A stretch of 61,387 nucleotides of DNA from Winogradskya humida (GCF_016862215.1 NZ_BOMN01000066.1:1-61387); one strand, 5' to 3'; positions 41,097 to 51,151 are shown, counted from the stretch's first letter. The notes: a model not told the origin generated them from the sequence alone. Numbers and translations: made by a program.

Positions 41097-43124
41097 TCAG
41101 CCAGAGAAAAGGTCCGGATGGACATCGGCCTCGGCGCAGTTCTTGACGAGAGGGCAGTGCTGACACAGCGGTTCCTTCACCCGGCAGAGCGTATTGGCGA
41201 GATCGATTAGCCCGAGGTGAGCGCTACGGGCGTCCGTGTCGATGCCGATCATGCGGGCAATCTCGAGCCGTCCGTCGGTGAGGCGGTTACGGCTGTTCAC
41301 ATGATTGCCGCTGAACCGGGCGGCGACGCGTAGGACACCCTTGGTCACCAGGACCGGCTCCTCCGAATCATCGTCGCCTTCTCCTGCCGGGACGACAAGA
41401 ATGGCCAGGTCAGCGACCGACTCGTTGAGACCGTTGACGCTGCGCAGCGCGTCGTCATCGCGCAGCAGGGCAGGGTTGTCAGCTAGTGTGCGAGCGAGCT
41501 GCGCGATGACATCAGCGCGGGACTCGCGGGCGATGAAGCCTCCCGTACGTCGCAGATTTTCCTCCTGCCGGAGGGTGTCCTGAGGTTGATGCCAGTTCTG
41601 CAGCGCCCGCCAGATATGGCGGGTGACCTCCGGAGCGGTGCGGTCCAGCAGGATCTCGCCCTGGATGACCTGCCAGCGCGTTTGAGCCCGCAGCCACGGG
41701 ATTCCGCTGAAATGGTTGCCATCGAACCAGGTGGCGAGGGAAGCCGCGATCTCCTGGGTGGTGACGGACACAGGCACTCCCGCCTGCAACGAGGTGGAAA
41801 CGGCTCGTGCGAGGTGCTCACCGAGAACTGGGGGGACAGCGTTACCGATCTGCTTGAATGCGGCCGACGGCGGTCCAGCGAAACGGAAGTCGTCGGGGAA
41901 TGTCTGCAGGCGGGCCGCCTCGCGTACGGTGATGGTGCGGTGCTGTTCCGGGTGGATGTACCAGTACCCGTCCTTGGCGATGTGCGCCGTGATGGTACGT
42001 GAACGCCCGTCCTTGTCGAGACGCTTGTACTTGTCGTCGAAGATGTCGTCGCGGTAGCGCTTCATCTCCGCCGGCAGGTCGGAATAGCGGGTGCTGGCGT
42101 CCATGAGCTGGAACGCCTTCAGATCGTCCTCACGTACCGGCCGGGTGATGTGGTCGAAGACCTTGGCCGAGTCGCGGTGGGCGACGTTGCGGCGCATCCG
42201 CTGCTGGAAGTCCGTTTTCGGGCCGTCGTAGTCGGCCCAGCCCTCGGAACCTCCCGTCGGTCGCCAGCCGCCCTCGACCTCGGGCAGGTCACTGATGGCG
42301 TTCCAGACCGTCGGCCTTTCGGGTGACTCGGCGGGCCACTGGAACGCGGTGCCGTCGCGCAGGGCCACGAGGATGAGCCGCTGGCGGAACTGGGGCACGC
42401 CGTACCGCCAGGTGTCGACGGCGCGTTCCTCGACGGAGTAGCCCATTGACTCCAGTTCGTGGACCATGGTGCGCAGGATAAACATCTCTTTGTCGAGTGC
42501 CATGTCCGGCACGTTCTCCATGACCACCGCGGGCGGGCGGGCAAGGCGGATAACCTCGAGATATGAACGCCACAGGTCACGTCGCTCGTCGTAGGGGTCA
42601 CGCAGACCATGACGGACCTTGTGCCGGATCATGGACCGGCCTGCCTTGGAGAACGGCTGGCACGGTGGGCCACCGGCGAGCAGCTCCACGCCGGCTTCCT
42701 TGATCAGCCCGGCGACCTGCCGGATCCGGTCCGGGTCGCCCAGGTCCCAGTCGACACTTAGGCCAGCATGGTGATGCCGGTGGGTCTCGACCGCCTCAGG
42801 ATAGTGGTCGACGGCCAGCACGACCCGGTAGCCGGCCTCCTCCAGACCCAGACTGAGTCCGCCTGCACCGCTGAACAGGTCAGCCGCGAGCTTCTCGCCG
42901 CGTGCACGGGCAGTCCGGGCGTACTCGAGCATCTCATCCGGTTCATCGCTGGCGTCAGGATGCTTGGGGAGTTGCACGAAGGGGCCGCGGATGAGCTTCA
43001 CGCCGTACGCTCCCCGCCGGGCTGACGGATCCCGCGCTGGCGGGGCGGTCTCAATGTCAGCGGCAGTCACGGCAACGAACGTTACCGGTAGTAGACCGGT
43101 GTACCCAAGCACCACTTGAGTCAC
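41097..43124 (-). CDS. C5-cytosine DNA methyltransferase fused to a MIG/EndoIII-like glycosylase domain
   Basis: A 675-aa fusion. Residues about 78-440 are a complete C5-MTase: ADLFSGAGGLSLGL (motif I), GGPPCQPFS (catalytic Cys), VMENVPDM (ENV), VPQFRQRLILVAL (QxRxR), TITVREAARLQTFP (IX), QIGNAVPPVLG (X). The last about 210 residues resemble the T:G glycosylase Mig.MthI and MutY: QTRWQVIQGEILLDRT, a HhH-like LRSVNGLNESVADLAIL, HLGLIDLANTLC, and a 4Fe-4S pattern C-X6-C-X2-C-X5-C. Where MIG has the catalytic Asp (VDANFVRV), this protein has FSGNHVNS, so the Asp seems replaced. GTG at 43124; later starts are possible. Confidence 0.9.
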   Translation of the reverse strand: MTQVVLGYTGLLPVTFVAVTAADIETAPPARDPSARRGAYGVKLIRGPFVQLPKHPDASDEPDEMLEYARTARARGEKLAADLFSGAGGLSLGLEEAGYRVVLAVDHYPEAVETHRHHHAGLSVDWDLGDPDRIRQVAGLIKEAGVELLAGGPPCQPFSKAGRSMIRHKVRHGLRDPYDERRDLWRSYLEVIRLARPPAVVMENVPDMALDKEMFILRTMVHELESMGYSVEERAVDTWRYGVPQFRQRLILVALRDGTAFQWPAESPERPTVWNAISDLPEVEGGWRPTGGSEGWADYDGPKTDFQQRMRRNVAHRDSAKVFDHITRPVREDDLKAFQLMDASTRYSDLPAEMKRYRDDIFDDKYKRLDKDGRSRTITAHIAKDGYWYIHPEQHRTITVREAARLQTFPDDFRFAGPPSAAFKQIGNAVPPVLGEHLARAVSTSLQAGVPVSVTTQEIAASLATWFDGNHFSGIPWLRAQTRWQVIQGEILLDRTAPEVTRHIWRALQNWHQPQDTLRQEENLRRTGGFIARESRADVIAQLARTLADNPALLRDDDALRSVNGLNESVADLAILVVPAGEGDDDSEEPVLVTKGVLRVAARFSGNHVNSRNRLTDGRLEIARMIGIDTDARSAHLGLIDLANTLCRVKEPLCQHCPLVKNCAEADVHPDLFSG

Positions 43125-43763
43125 AAACCGATGGTGTCACTGAAGGTAAGGAAGGACTGCAGTGATGGGAGGGTTAGGTACTACTGCGTGTGATGGGATG
43201 CGAGAGGTCAGGTTAGAAGCCAGGTCGAACGTCACATGAATCAGACCCTTACCCAGGGGGTCGGAGCGATAACGGAGAGCAGGGCCCCGCTTGATGTGGT
43301 GGAGTGAAGCCTGCCCGTTCACCCCACCGAGGGCGCAGGCGCACCTGCGCTTGAGCCGTGTCGCAAGCCGTCCGTACCCGGGAAGAGGCATCCGTCTTCA
43401 GTTCCCTTCGCGGTACGCGCCGCGAGGGTTGTGTCCATGCCTCAGGGCAAGAAGATGCCCAGACAGCATTCCACTCACCTAGCCGGAAATAACTGAGCGT
43501 CAGTGAGCGACGTGGTGTCGATGTGAATGAGTCCTCCCCTGTCAGGTGTCGGCGTAACCTGCTATCCGGATTCGGCCAGCCGGACGGCTTGAATCTGTCA
43601 CCCTGGGGCCTGCAGAGTTTAAATAGGCGTCGCGAACCTATACTCTTCGTGATCCCAGTCTCCCGTCTTCGTGAGCTATCGATGCCGTCTGTCTCCTGCC
43701 CTTTGCCGTCTGTCTCGTGGATCGCGGCTAGTGCTGTGCCTCGCGTCAGATGGAGGGCGCCCT
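43125..43763. other. Long divergent control region of the defence system
   Basis: About 640 bases between the methyltransferase (minus) and the second GHKL ATPase (plus). No gene is convincing. TATACT (43639-43644) is a plausible -10 box toward the ATPase gene but no good -35 is seen. TCTTCGTGA (43644 and 43665) and TGCCGTCTGTCTC (43683 and 43704) are short direct repeats, possible regulator sites. The size suggests both arms are controlled here. Confidence 0.45.
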
Positions 43764-45242
43764 GTGGATTTTGATATCGCCAATCCCGACCCGGCGGGGA
43801 CGATCTCGTCGTTGCGGTCCTTCGGCTACAGCGTCGAGGCGGCTGTTGCCGACCTAGTCGATAACAGCATCGCCGCCGCTGCACAGAAGGTGGACGTTGC
43901 TTTCACCTGGGATGGGGCATCGTCATGGGTGGCGGTCATCGATGACGGCCGCGGGATGGACTCAGCGGGTCTGGTAACCGCGATGACCGTTGCTGCTCGT
44001 GGAACGACCGTGGAGCGGGACGCGACAGACCTTGGACGCTTCGGCATGGGGTTGAAGACCGCGTCGTTTTCCCAGGCGGCACGGCTGACGGTTGCCACCA
44101 CGCCATCCGGGGGGAATGAGAGCGTCCGGACCTGGGATCTTTCGGTCGTCGCTCAGACGGGACAGTGGAGGCTTCTGCACGGGTGTGACCCGGCGAGCAC
44201 AGAGGTGCTTGCCGCATTAAGAGCACCGGGCACTGCGGGGACCGTCGTGTTGTGGCGTCAGCTACACCGCTTCGCATCGGCGCCCCCCGACAGTGACGAC
44301 GCAGCAGCACAGAAGCAGTTCTACAGCGAGGTCACCCGGGTCGAGGCGCATCTGGGCATGGTCTTCGGTCGGCTTCTGGGCCGCCGTGGTGGCCTGTCGT
44401 TGCTCGTCAACGGTGTCCCGGTGAGGCCCTGGGATCCTTTCCTGACAGCGAACTCCTCGGTACAGCGACTGCCGACCGAGCACATACCTGTCGGTGCCCA
44501 TGCCGTACGGATCGAGCCCTTCATCCTGCCGCATCCGCGGCGGCTCGACCCAGCCGAGGCCGACCTGGCAGCCGGCCCGGCCGGATGGCTCGATCATCAG
44601 GGCTTCTACGTGTACCGCCGGAACCGACTGATCCTGGCGGGTGACTGGCTCGGCATCCGGGGGTTCCGTCGTGATGAGCGGTACAACCTGGCTCGGATTG
44701 CGGTAGACGTGCCTGCCGAGGCTGACGCGGACTGGGCGGTGGATGTCCGCAAGTCCTCCGCAGTACCGCCGATCGGTGTACGACGCCACCTGCAGCGGAT
44801 CGGTTCCGCCGCCAGAACGCGGGCAGTGGAGGTGCTGCGCCACCGTGGGCGCATTGCCGCACGCTCGCACGGCGCGGAGTTCATCTACACGTGGCTGGTC
44901 AGCCGCCACGAGGGTCGGATCAGGTGCAGGATCAACAGGGAACATCCACTCGTCCGCGAAGTTCTGCGCGGCACGGGCGATACCACCGCAGCGGCAAAGG
45001 CACTGATCAGGTTGTTGGAAGAGACCGTTCCGGTGGAGACCCTACGGGTGATGCACGAAAGCGACACCGCTGATGACCCCGAACCTTTTCTGACCTCATC
45101 CAGCGACGAGGTAGCCGCCGTGGCAGACCGGATCTTCGCCGCTTTCGTCTCGCAGGGCCATACACCGGGCGAGGCGCGTCGGAGAATGACTCTCATGCCT
45201 CCCTTCGACCAGATCGACGGCTTCTGGCGCTCAGGCAACTGA
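43764..45242 (+). CDS. GHKL ATPase, MutL/MORC-like (second copy)
   Basis: A 492-aa paralogue of the ATPase at 39781: DLVDNS (near 33), IDDGRGMD (near 61), LGRFGMGLKTASFSQAA (near 90), NGVPVRPWDPFL, and FYVYRRNRLILAGDWLGIRG (near 280). The C-terminal part, longer than in copy 1, is helical. The GTG at 43764 has GGAGG seven bases before it; an open frame further upstream has no family match. Begins the operon ATPase, Z1, PD-(D/E)XK, AIPR, 921-aa protein. Confidence 0.9.
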   Translation: MDFDIANPDPAGTISSLRSFGYSVEAAVADLVDNSIAAAAQKVDVAFTWDGASSWVAVIDDGRGMDSAGLVTAMTVAARGTTVERDATDLGRFGMGLKTASFSQAARLTVATTPSGGNESVRTWDLSVVAQTGQWRLLHGCDPASTEVLAALRAPGTAGTVVLWRQLHRFASAPPDSDDAAAQKQFYSEVTRVEAHLGMVFGRLLGRRGGLSLLVNGVPVRPWDPFLTANSSVQRLPTEHIPVGAHAVRIEPFILPHPRRLDPAEADLAAGPAGWLDHQGFYVYRRNRLILAGDWLGIRGFRRDERYNLARIAVDVPAEADADWAVDVRKSSAVPPIGVRRHLQRIGSAARTRAVEVLRHRGRIAARSHGAEFIYTWLVSRHEGRIRCRINREHPLVREVLRGTGDTTAAAKALIRLLEETVPVETLRVMHESDTADDPEPFLTSSSDEVAAVADRIFAAFVSQGHTPGEARRRMTLMPPFDQIDGFWRSGN

Positions 45243-45270
45243 GCCCACCACACCCCATTCCGGAGGACCC

Positions 45271-48114
45271 GTGTCCACAGCACCGAACCCTGGTACGGAC
45301 GAACCGATCGAGCAGGCGCTCCGGTTGGTGCTCGCGATGCTGGCCCAGGACCGCCCACCAACGGCCTCGGAGATCGACGAGAGCGTCGGTATGGTCTGGA
45401 TGATGCAGCACTCGCGTGGGGTGACCGTCGACCGCGACGTGCTGCTCAAGGAGATCGAGTCCAAGGTGGCGATCTGGCAGGACGACTCGGTGGGACTTGT
45501 GGACAACCGGGACCACGTCGAATGGCTCGCGGAAGCACGCCTCGAGCGCTCCTGGGATTTCTGGGAACGGTACCGCCGCTATCTGGAGGACGTACAGGTC
45601 CTGCCGCCGCGCGTCGTACGACGCCTGGACCAGAGCACAGACCGGATTCTCAGCAGGATCGAGGATCCCCACCGGCCCGGCCGCTGGCGCCGGACGGGAC
45701 TCGTAGCCGGCCAGGTGCAGTCGGGCAAGACTGGCAACTACATCGGTCTGGTATGCAAGGCCGCGGATGCCGGCTACAAACTGATCGTGGTGCTCGCCGG
45801 CATCCACAACAGTCTGCGCAGCCAGACCCAGCTGCGTGTCGACGAGGGCCTTCTCGGCTTCGACACCCAGTATCAGCTGCGTTCCGATGAGACCACCACG
45901 AACTCTTCACGCATTGGTGTCGGGATCATCCCTGGCGCCAAACGGCTCAAGGTCGCCTCGCTGACCAACAGCTCGGAAAAGGGCGACTTCAACCGTGGCG
46001 TAGCGAAGAACATGGCGTTGCCCATCGGTGACTACCCCGTCGTGCTGGTGGTGAAGAAACACAAGAGCGTCCTCGAGTACATCCGTAAGTGGATGGTCGA
46101 GGTCGAGGGTCACGCCACGGCCGGCTCCGAGAACAAGGTCGTCCACGACATCCCACTGCTGATCATCGACGACGAGGCCGACCACGCCTCGGTCGACACC
46201 AGTAAGGACGACGACGGGGAAACGGATCCGACAGCGATCAACGCAGCCATCCGCCGGCTCCTCAATAGCTTCGACCGCGCCGCATACGTCGGATACACCG
46301 CGACGCCGTTCGCGAACATCTACATCGACGATGACGCGGACCACGCGGCCCTGGGCGCCGACCTGTTCCCCGAGAGCTTCATCGAGAGCCTGGCAGCGCC
46401 CTCCAACTACTTCGGCCCCGAGCGTCTCTTCGGCCTCACCGGAATCGGACCTGACGCCGAACAGGTCGATCCACTGCCGATCTACTCCCCCATCACCGAC
46501 CAGGCCACCTGGATGCCCCAGGGACACAAGAAGGACTGGATTCCACCGGAGCCGCTACCCCCGTCGCTGCAGAAGGCGCTCAACTCGTTCGTCCTCAGCT
46601 GCGCTGCCCGGCGGGCGCGTGGACAGGGACAAGATCACAGTTCGATGCTGATCCACGTCACGCACTACGTCGACGTCCAAGGCAGAGTCCGCGAACAGGT
46701 CGACGACTACATCGGCCTGCTGGGCAGCCGCCTGCGTGACACCCACGGCGCGCAGGCTGACGAAGCGCTCCGGGAACTCGAGGAACTGTGGAAGGAAGAT
46801 TTCGTCCCGACCAGTGCCCATTTCAGCACCGATGAAGCGCCTGTAGTCGCCTGGAAGAGCGTGGTCGCCGAGCTGGCCCCTGCCCTGCAGAAGATGGTGG
46901 TACGGGCCATCAACGGCAGCTCCCGCGATGCCCTCGAATACTACGACCATCGAAAGACCGGGCTGTCGGTCATCGCAGTCGGCGGCAACCGGCTGTCACG
47001 GGGCCTGACACTGGAGGGTCTCAGCGTCAGTTACTACCTGCGCGCCTCAGCGGCGTACGACACGCTGCTGCAGATGGGGCGGTGGTTCGGGTACCGGCGC
47101 GGCTACGAGGACCTGTGTCGGCTCTTCACCACGAGATCGCTCTACCACGCCTACCAGGAGATCACCGCGGCGGACGATGAACTGCGGCACGACTTTGAGG
47201 AGATGGCAGCCCTCGGTGAGACCCCCACAACGTTCGGGTTGAAGGTCCGAGCATCCTCGGCAGGGCTCATGGTGACCGCAGCAAACAAGCGACGGCGCGG
47301 CAAGACCATCAAACTCAGCTACTCGGCGGATATTCCCGAGACGACCAGTTTCAGTCTCGATCCGGAACCCGTCGCCATGAACTTCGCCAACCTTGTCCAG
47401 TTTGTGGACCGCCTCGGGGACAACACCGGGCAGCAAGAAGGCGAACTGGACAGCGTCGTCTGGGACAACGTCTCCCCCCACGACGTCATCGAAGGATTCT
47501 TCGATGGATACCGGCCCGACGGCCGCTCCTACAGGGTCAGGCCGACGTTCATCGCCGACTATATCCGCAAGTGCACCGCAGACGACGAGCTGCAGTCCTG
47601 GACCGTACGCCTCGTCTCGAACCCGGGCAGTCCTGAGCGGCAGAAGATCGGGGCCTGGGAGACAGGGCTCGTGCAGCGTGCGCCTCTGGTCAGGCGGGCG
47701 GCCGGCAAAAGGGAACCCGTCCAGAAAGGTGAATTTATCGACCACTACATGATTCGCAGGGTCCTCAGCCCGCCTGACGAAAGTCGCGACCTAACCGAAG
47801 ATCAAAAGGAACGGGCGCTCGTAGGCACCCGTACGGCGGCACGGGAAAGGGCGGAGCGTACAGGCAAGCTCGCCAAGTACAAGGAACCGACGGTGCCCAC
47901 AGGCCGGCCGCTTCGTAAGGTACGGGGCGTGGATCAGCCGCTGCTGCTGCTCTATCCGCTCATCCACCCTGAAGCATCCAGGTGCCCGGACCGTTCCCCC
48001 ATCGTCGGATTCGCCGTGAGCTTCCCCGAATCGACACGGCCCAGGGAAACCGAGTACATCGTCAACAACATCTGGCGTGAACTCGAGATCGACGACCTGG
48101 ACGACGACGAATGA
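45271..48114 (+). CDS. Z1-domain ATPase (superfamily-2-like)
   Basis: A 947-aa protein with a Z1 domain: Walker A VAGQVQSGKTGNYIGL (about 145-160), Walker B LLIIDDEADHASVD (near 300), YVGYTATPFANIYID (motif III, near 335) and a second RecA-like half with GGNRLSRGLTLEGL and QMGRWFGYRRGYEDLCR (near 570-605). In MORC-linked restriction systems Z1 proteins are taken to be the DNA-dependent motor. Overlaps the nuclease gene by four bases. Confidence 0.92.
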   Translation: MSTAPNPGTDEPIEQALRLVLAMLAQDRPPTASEIDESVGMVWMMQHSRGVTVDRDVLLKEIESKVAIWQDDSVGLVDNRDHVEWLAEARLERSWDFWERYRRYLEDVQVLPPRVVRRLDQSTDRILSRIEDPHRPGRWRRTGLVAGQVQSGKTGNYIGLVCKAADAGYKLIVVLAGIHNSLRSQTQLRVDEGLLGFDTQYQLRSDETTTNSSRIGVGIIPGAKRLKVASLTNSSEKGDFNRGVAKNMALPIGDYPVVLVVKKHKSVLEYIRKWMVEVEGHATAGSENKVVHDIPLLIIDDEADHASVDTSKDDDGETDPTAINAAIRRLLNSFDRAAYVGYTATPFANIYIDDDADHAALGADLFPESFIESLAAPSNYFGPERLFGLTGIGPDAEQVDPLPIYSPITDQATWMPQGHKKDWIPPEPLPPSLQKALNSFVLSCAARRARGQGQDHSSMLIHVTHYVDVQGRVREQVDDYIGLLGSRLRDTHGAQADEALRELEELWKEDFVPTSAHFSTDEAPVVAWKSVVAELAPALQKMVVRAINGSSRDALEYYDHRKTGLSVIAVGGNRLSRGLTLEGLSVSYYLRASAAYDTLLQMGRWFGYRRGYEDLCRLFTTRSLYHAYQEITAADDELRHDFEEMAALGETPTTFGLKVRASSAGLMVTAANKRRRGKTIKLSYSADIPETTSFSLDPEPVAMNFANLVQFVDRLGDNTGQQEGELDSVVWDNVSPHDVIEGFFDGYRPDGRSYRVRPTFIADYIRKCTADDELQSWTVRLVSNPGSPERQKIGAWETGLVQRAPLVRRAAGKREPVQKGEFIDHYMIRRVLSPPDESRDLTEDQKERALVGTRTAARERAERTGKLAKYKEPTVPTGRPLRKVRGVDQPLLLLYPLIHPEASRCPDRSPIVGFAVSFPESTRPRETEYIVNNIWRELEIDDLDDDE

Positions 48115-49115
48115 GGATAAGCGAGGACGACTGGGCGGAGCTGGAGGCAGGAGACCTCGACCACGGGGTGGTAACGAAGCGGCTCCTACCGCGTTCCGGG
48201 CAGGACCTCTACCTTGCTGTCCAACGCCCCACCAATCAACGGATGCTCCTACTGAGGATACCGGCCTCCGTCGCCGAGGCGTTCGTCCGCCAGCACGGGG
48301 AACTACCCCAGACCCAGGGCATACAGCTGGCCTTTACGCCAATGGTCAGTGGTCACCGGAACCTGCAGATGGCGCTGACAACCCCCGAGCGGGCCGAGGT
48401 GTTCAACCCCCTCATCGCCGATGTCGCCGACGCTGCCGGCGCAGCCACAGACCCCGCCGCCGCACTCAATGCCGGCATCCAACGCTTCGAACGCTGGCGG
48501 CACCTCCTGCAGTCGATCGCCGAAACCGGCCTGTCGGCAGAAGCCCGTCGGGGGCTGTTCGGGGAACTGGTCGTGCTGCGCGACCACCTACTACCGCAAC
48601 TCCCGGACACCCAGGCGGTCCTGTCCTGGACCGGACCGCATAAGGCAAATCAGGACTTCCAGCTGCCGGCGATCGCGATCGAGGTGAAAACCGGTAGCGG
48701 GATGCAACCGGGATCCCTGGTCATCGCCAACGAACGGCAACTCGATGCCACCGGAATGGGAAGGCTGGTCCTCATCTACCTCGCTGTGGACGAACGGCGT
48801 GGGGGCACCGGAGAGTCCTTGAACACCATGGTGGACTCGCTGAGGAGCTCACTGTCCCCCGGCCCCTGCTCGGCGTTCGACGACCTGCTGGTCAGAGTGG
48901 GCATCCTGACGGCGGATCGGGCACTGTACGAGGAACCCCGCTACACGGTACGCACCACGTCTTTCTGGCACGTCACAGGTGACTTCCCACGGATCGTCGA
49001 GACCGATCTGCGACTGGGAGTCAGCCAGTGCCGGTACCGCATCAGCACAGCAGGACTGGATCAGTACGTGATGGCAGCTGAAAACCTGCCCGGCATGCTC
49101 AAGGGGCATCAGTGA
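48111..49115 (+). CDS. PD-(D/E)XK motif protein (DUF4420)
   Basis: A 334-aa protein with a PD-(D/E)XK nuclease fold: GLFGELVVLRDHLLP (helix with conserved Glu, about 145-160), WTGPHKANQDFQLPAIAIEVKTG (catalytic D and E-x-K, about 176-198), then SLVIANERQLD. It is the best candidate for the cutting subunit. The ATG overlaps the Z1 stop and its own stop overlaps the AIPR start, so these three proteins are probably made in step and act together. Confidence 0.9.
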   Translation: MRISEDDWAELEAGDLDHGVVTKRLLPRSGQDLYLAVQRPTNQRMLLLRIPASVAEAFVRQHGELPQTQGIQLAFTPMVSGHRNLQMALTTPERAEVFNPLIADVADAAGAATDPAAALNAGIQRFERWRHLLQSIAETGLSAEARRGLFGELVVLRDHLLPQLPDTQAVLSWTGPHKANQDFQLPAIAIEVKTGSGMQPGSLVIANERQLDATGMGRLVLIYLAVDERRGGTGESLNTMVDSLRSSLSPGPCSAFDDLLVRVGILTADRALYEEPRYTVRTTSFWHVTGDFPRIVETDLRLGVSQCRYRISTAGLDQYVMAAENLPGMLKGHQ

Positions 49116-51103
49116 CACTTCCGGACAGTCGTACCTATGCGCAGGACGTGGTCGCCGACGTGCTCGCGACCGCAGAAGCCGAGAACGCCTCGGCGCCGGA
49201 GGTGTTCACCCGCCGCGTGCTGGAGGAGCTCGAGCAGGCAGGGGCAGTTGAGAACACCTTCGCCGCATACCACAGCGGACGCGGTCTGCAGGTCAACGGC
49301 TACGGCAGCAATGAGTCGCTCGGTACCTTGGACCTCTTCATCACCGTGTTCAGTCTTCAGCCGTCGGAGGAGCGGTTGGCCCGACCACGGGTGGAGACAA
49401 TGTTCAGACACCTCGCCGCCTTCGTGCGCCGGTCACGCGACGGGCTCGCGGCCGACATCGACGAGTCCTCCGACGTCCATGACATGTGCACGGCGGTCCA
49501 GAAGTCTCTGGCGGAGGCTCCCCGCATCCGACTGTTTCTGCTGACGAACATGATCAGCGCGGTGACCGCCCTACCCGCCGGAGACCTTGACGGGCTGGTG
49601 ATGACCTATGAGCTGTGGGACCTCACCCGGTTGGAAAGGTTGGCGAGCTCCGGCACTCTCAGCGAGCCTATTGCCATCGACTTCGATCCCCCGTTGGCGT
49701 GCCTGGCGACGCCGGAGACGGACCGTGACTTTGCGGTGTTCCTCGCGATCATCCCGGGCCAGGACCTTGCCAATCTGTACGGCACCCACGGCACGCGTCT
49801 GTTGGAGCTCAACGTCCGTTCCTTCCTGCAGACCAAGGGCGGGGTCAACCGCGGTATCCGAAACACGTTGCTGACCGAACCTGACAGGTTCCTGGCCTAC
49901 AACAACGGCATCACCGCCACCGCATCACGGGTCGACTTCACCGACGACGGGCGCGCTGTGAAACGGATACACGACCTTCAGATCGTCAACGGTGGGCAGA
50001 CCACGGCTTCCATCCACTACGCGCACAGCCGCGACAAAGCCGACCTCAGTCGGGTGTCGGTACAGATGAAGCTCACTGTCGTCTCACCGGAGCGCCTGAG
50101 TGAGATCGTGCCGGAGATCTCCAAGTACTCCAATACGCAGAACAAGGTCACCGTCGTCGACTTCAGTTCCAACCACCCCTTCCATGTCGCCCTTGAACAG
50201 GTGACCCGGTCGCTATGGGCACCGGCGGCTGACGGGAGCGGGCAGGAGACCCGGTGGTTCTACGAACGGGCCCGCGGGCAGTACACCGATGCCCTCGCCC
50301 GGGAACGGACGCCGGCCAACCAGCGCAAGTTCAAGGCACTGCATCCACTGGCGCAGAAGTTCAGCAAGTCCGACGCGGCGAAGTACCTGCACTCCTGGAG
50401 TGGGCTGCCCCACCTTGTCAGCCGTGGCGCAGAGAAGAATTTCCGTGAGCTGATGATGCGTATGGGCGACGAAGTGCCCGTCGTGGACCCCAGCTACTGC
50501 CGACGTCTCATCGCGAAGGCCATCCTGTTCAAGGAGGCGGACAAGGTTGTCGCCTCCCGCGAATTCGGCGGCTACAAAATCAACATCACGGCGTACACAG
50601 TGTCGCGGCTGGTAGAGACCGTCGGCCGGCGCATCGATCTCGACCGTATCTGGCGGGATCAACGACTCACGCCCGCGTTAGCACATGCCATCAGCGAGCT
50701 CAGCGTTCCAATCCATGACGTCATCGTCAATCCACTGCACGGCACCCACGTCGGCGAGTGGACCAAGCGGCCGGACTGCTGGGAGGCCGCCCTCGCGTTC
50801 AACTGGAGGGTCCCCCCAGCTCTCGTTTCCGAGCTCACCGAGGATCCGATCGAGGACCGGGCCGGCCCGACCGGTGACGACGCAGCCGGCGGTGACGTCG
50901 CGAGGGTCATGGCCACACCTGCCCCTCACTGGTTCGCCGTCGCCCGATGGGCAAAAGAAACCCAGAATCTCCAGCCGTGGCAGCGGCAACTGTCCGACAC
51001 CATCGGCCGGTACATCAACAACGGCTGGACCGTGACCGAAAAACAGGCCACCCAGGCACTGCGGCTCATGGCGGAGTCGGAGCGACTCGGCTTCCGTGTC
51101 TAA
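49112..51103 (+). CDS. AIPR family (abortive infection phage resistance) protein
   Basis: A 663-aa AIPR protein. Family signatures: NRGIRNTLLTEPDRFLAYNN (about 248-267), NNGITATASRVDF, LQIVNGGQTTASIHYA (about 290-305), and KYSNTQNKVTVVDFSSNHPF (about 345-365). The family is named for abortive phage resistance and recurs with Z1 and DUF4420 in defence loci; its activity is not settled. GTG start inside the nuclease stop. Confidence 0.9.
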   Translation: MTLPDSRTYAQDVVADVLATAEAENASAPEVFTRRVLEELEQAGAVENTFAAYHSGRGLQVNGYGSNESLGTLDLFITVFSLQPSEERLARPRVETMFRHLAAFVRRSRDGLAADIDESSDVHDMCTAVQKSLAEAPRIRLFLLTNMISAVTALPAGDLDGLVMTYELWDLTRLERLASSGTLSEPIAIDFDPPLACLATPETDRDFAVFLAIIPGQDLANLYGTHGTRLLELNVRSFLQTKGGVNRGIRNTLLTEPDRFLAYNNGITATASRVDFTDDGRAVKRIHDLQIVNGGQTTASIHYAHSRDKADLSRVSVQMKLTVVSPERLSEIVPEISKYSNTQNKVTVVDFSSNHPFHVALEQVTRSLWAPAADGSGQETRWFYERARGQYTDALARERTPANQRKFKALHPLAQKFSKSDAAKYLHSWSGLPHLVSRGAEKNFRELMMRMGDEVPVVDPSYCRRLIAKAILFKEADKVVASREFGGYKINITAYTVSRLVETVGRRIDLDRIWRDQRLTPALAHAISELSVPIHDVIVNPLHGTHVGEWTKRPDCWEAALAFNWRVPPALVSELTEDPIEDRAGPTGDDAAGGDVARVMATPAPHWFAVARWAKETQNLQPWQRQLSDTIGRYINNGWTVTEKQATQALRLMAESERLGFRV

Positions 51104-51151
51104 GCCACGCCCCTCGACGCCGGACCATGCACCGAATTCAAGGAGGTAACG

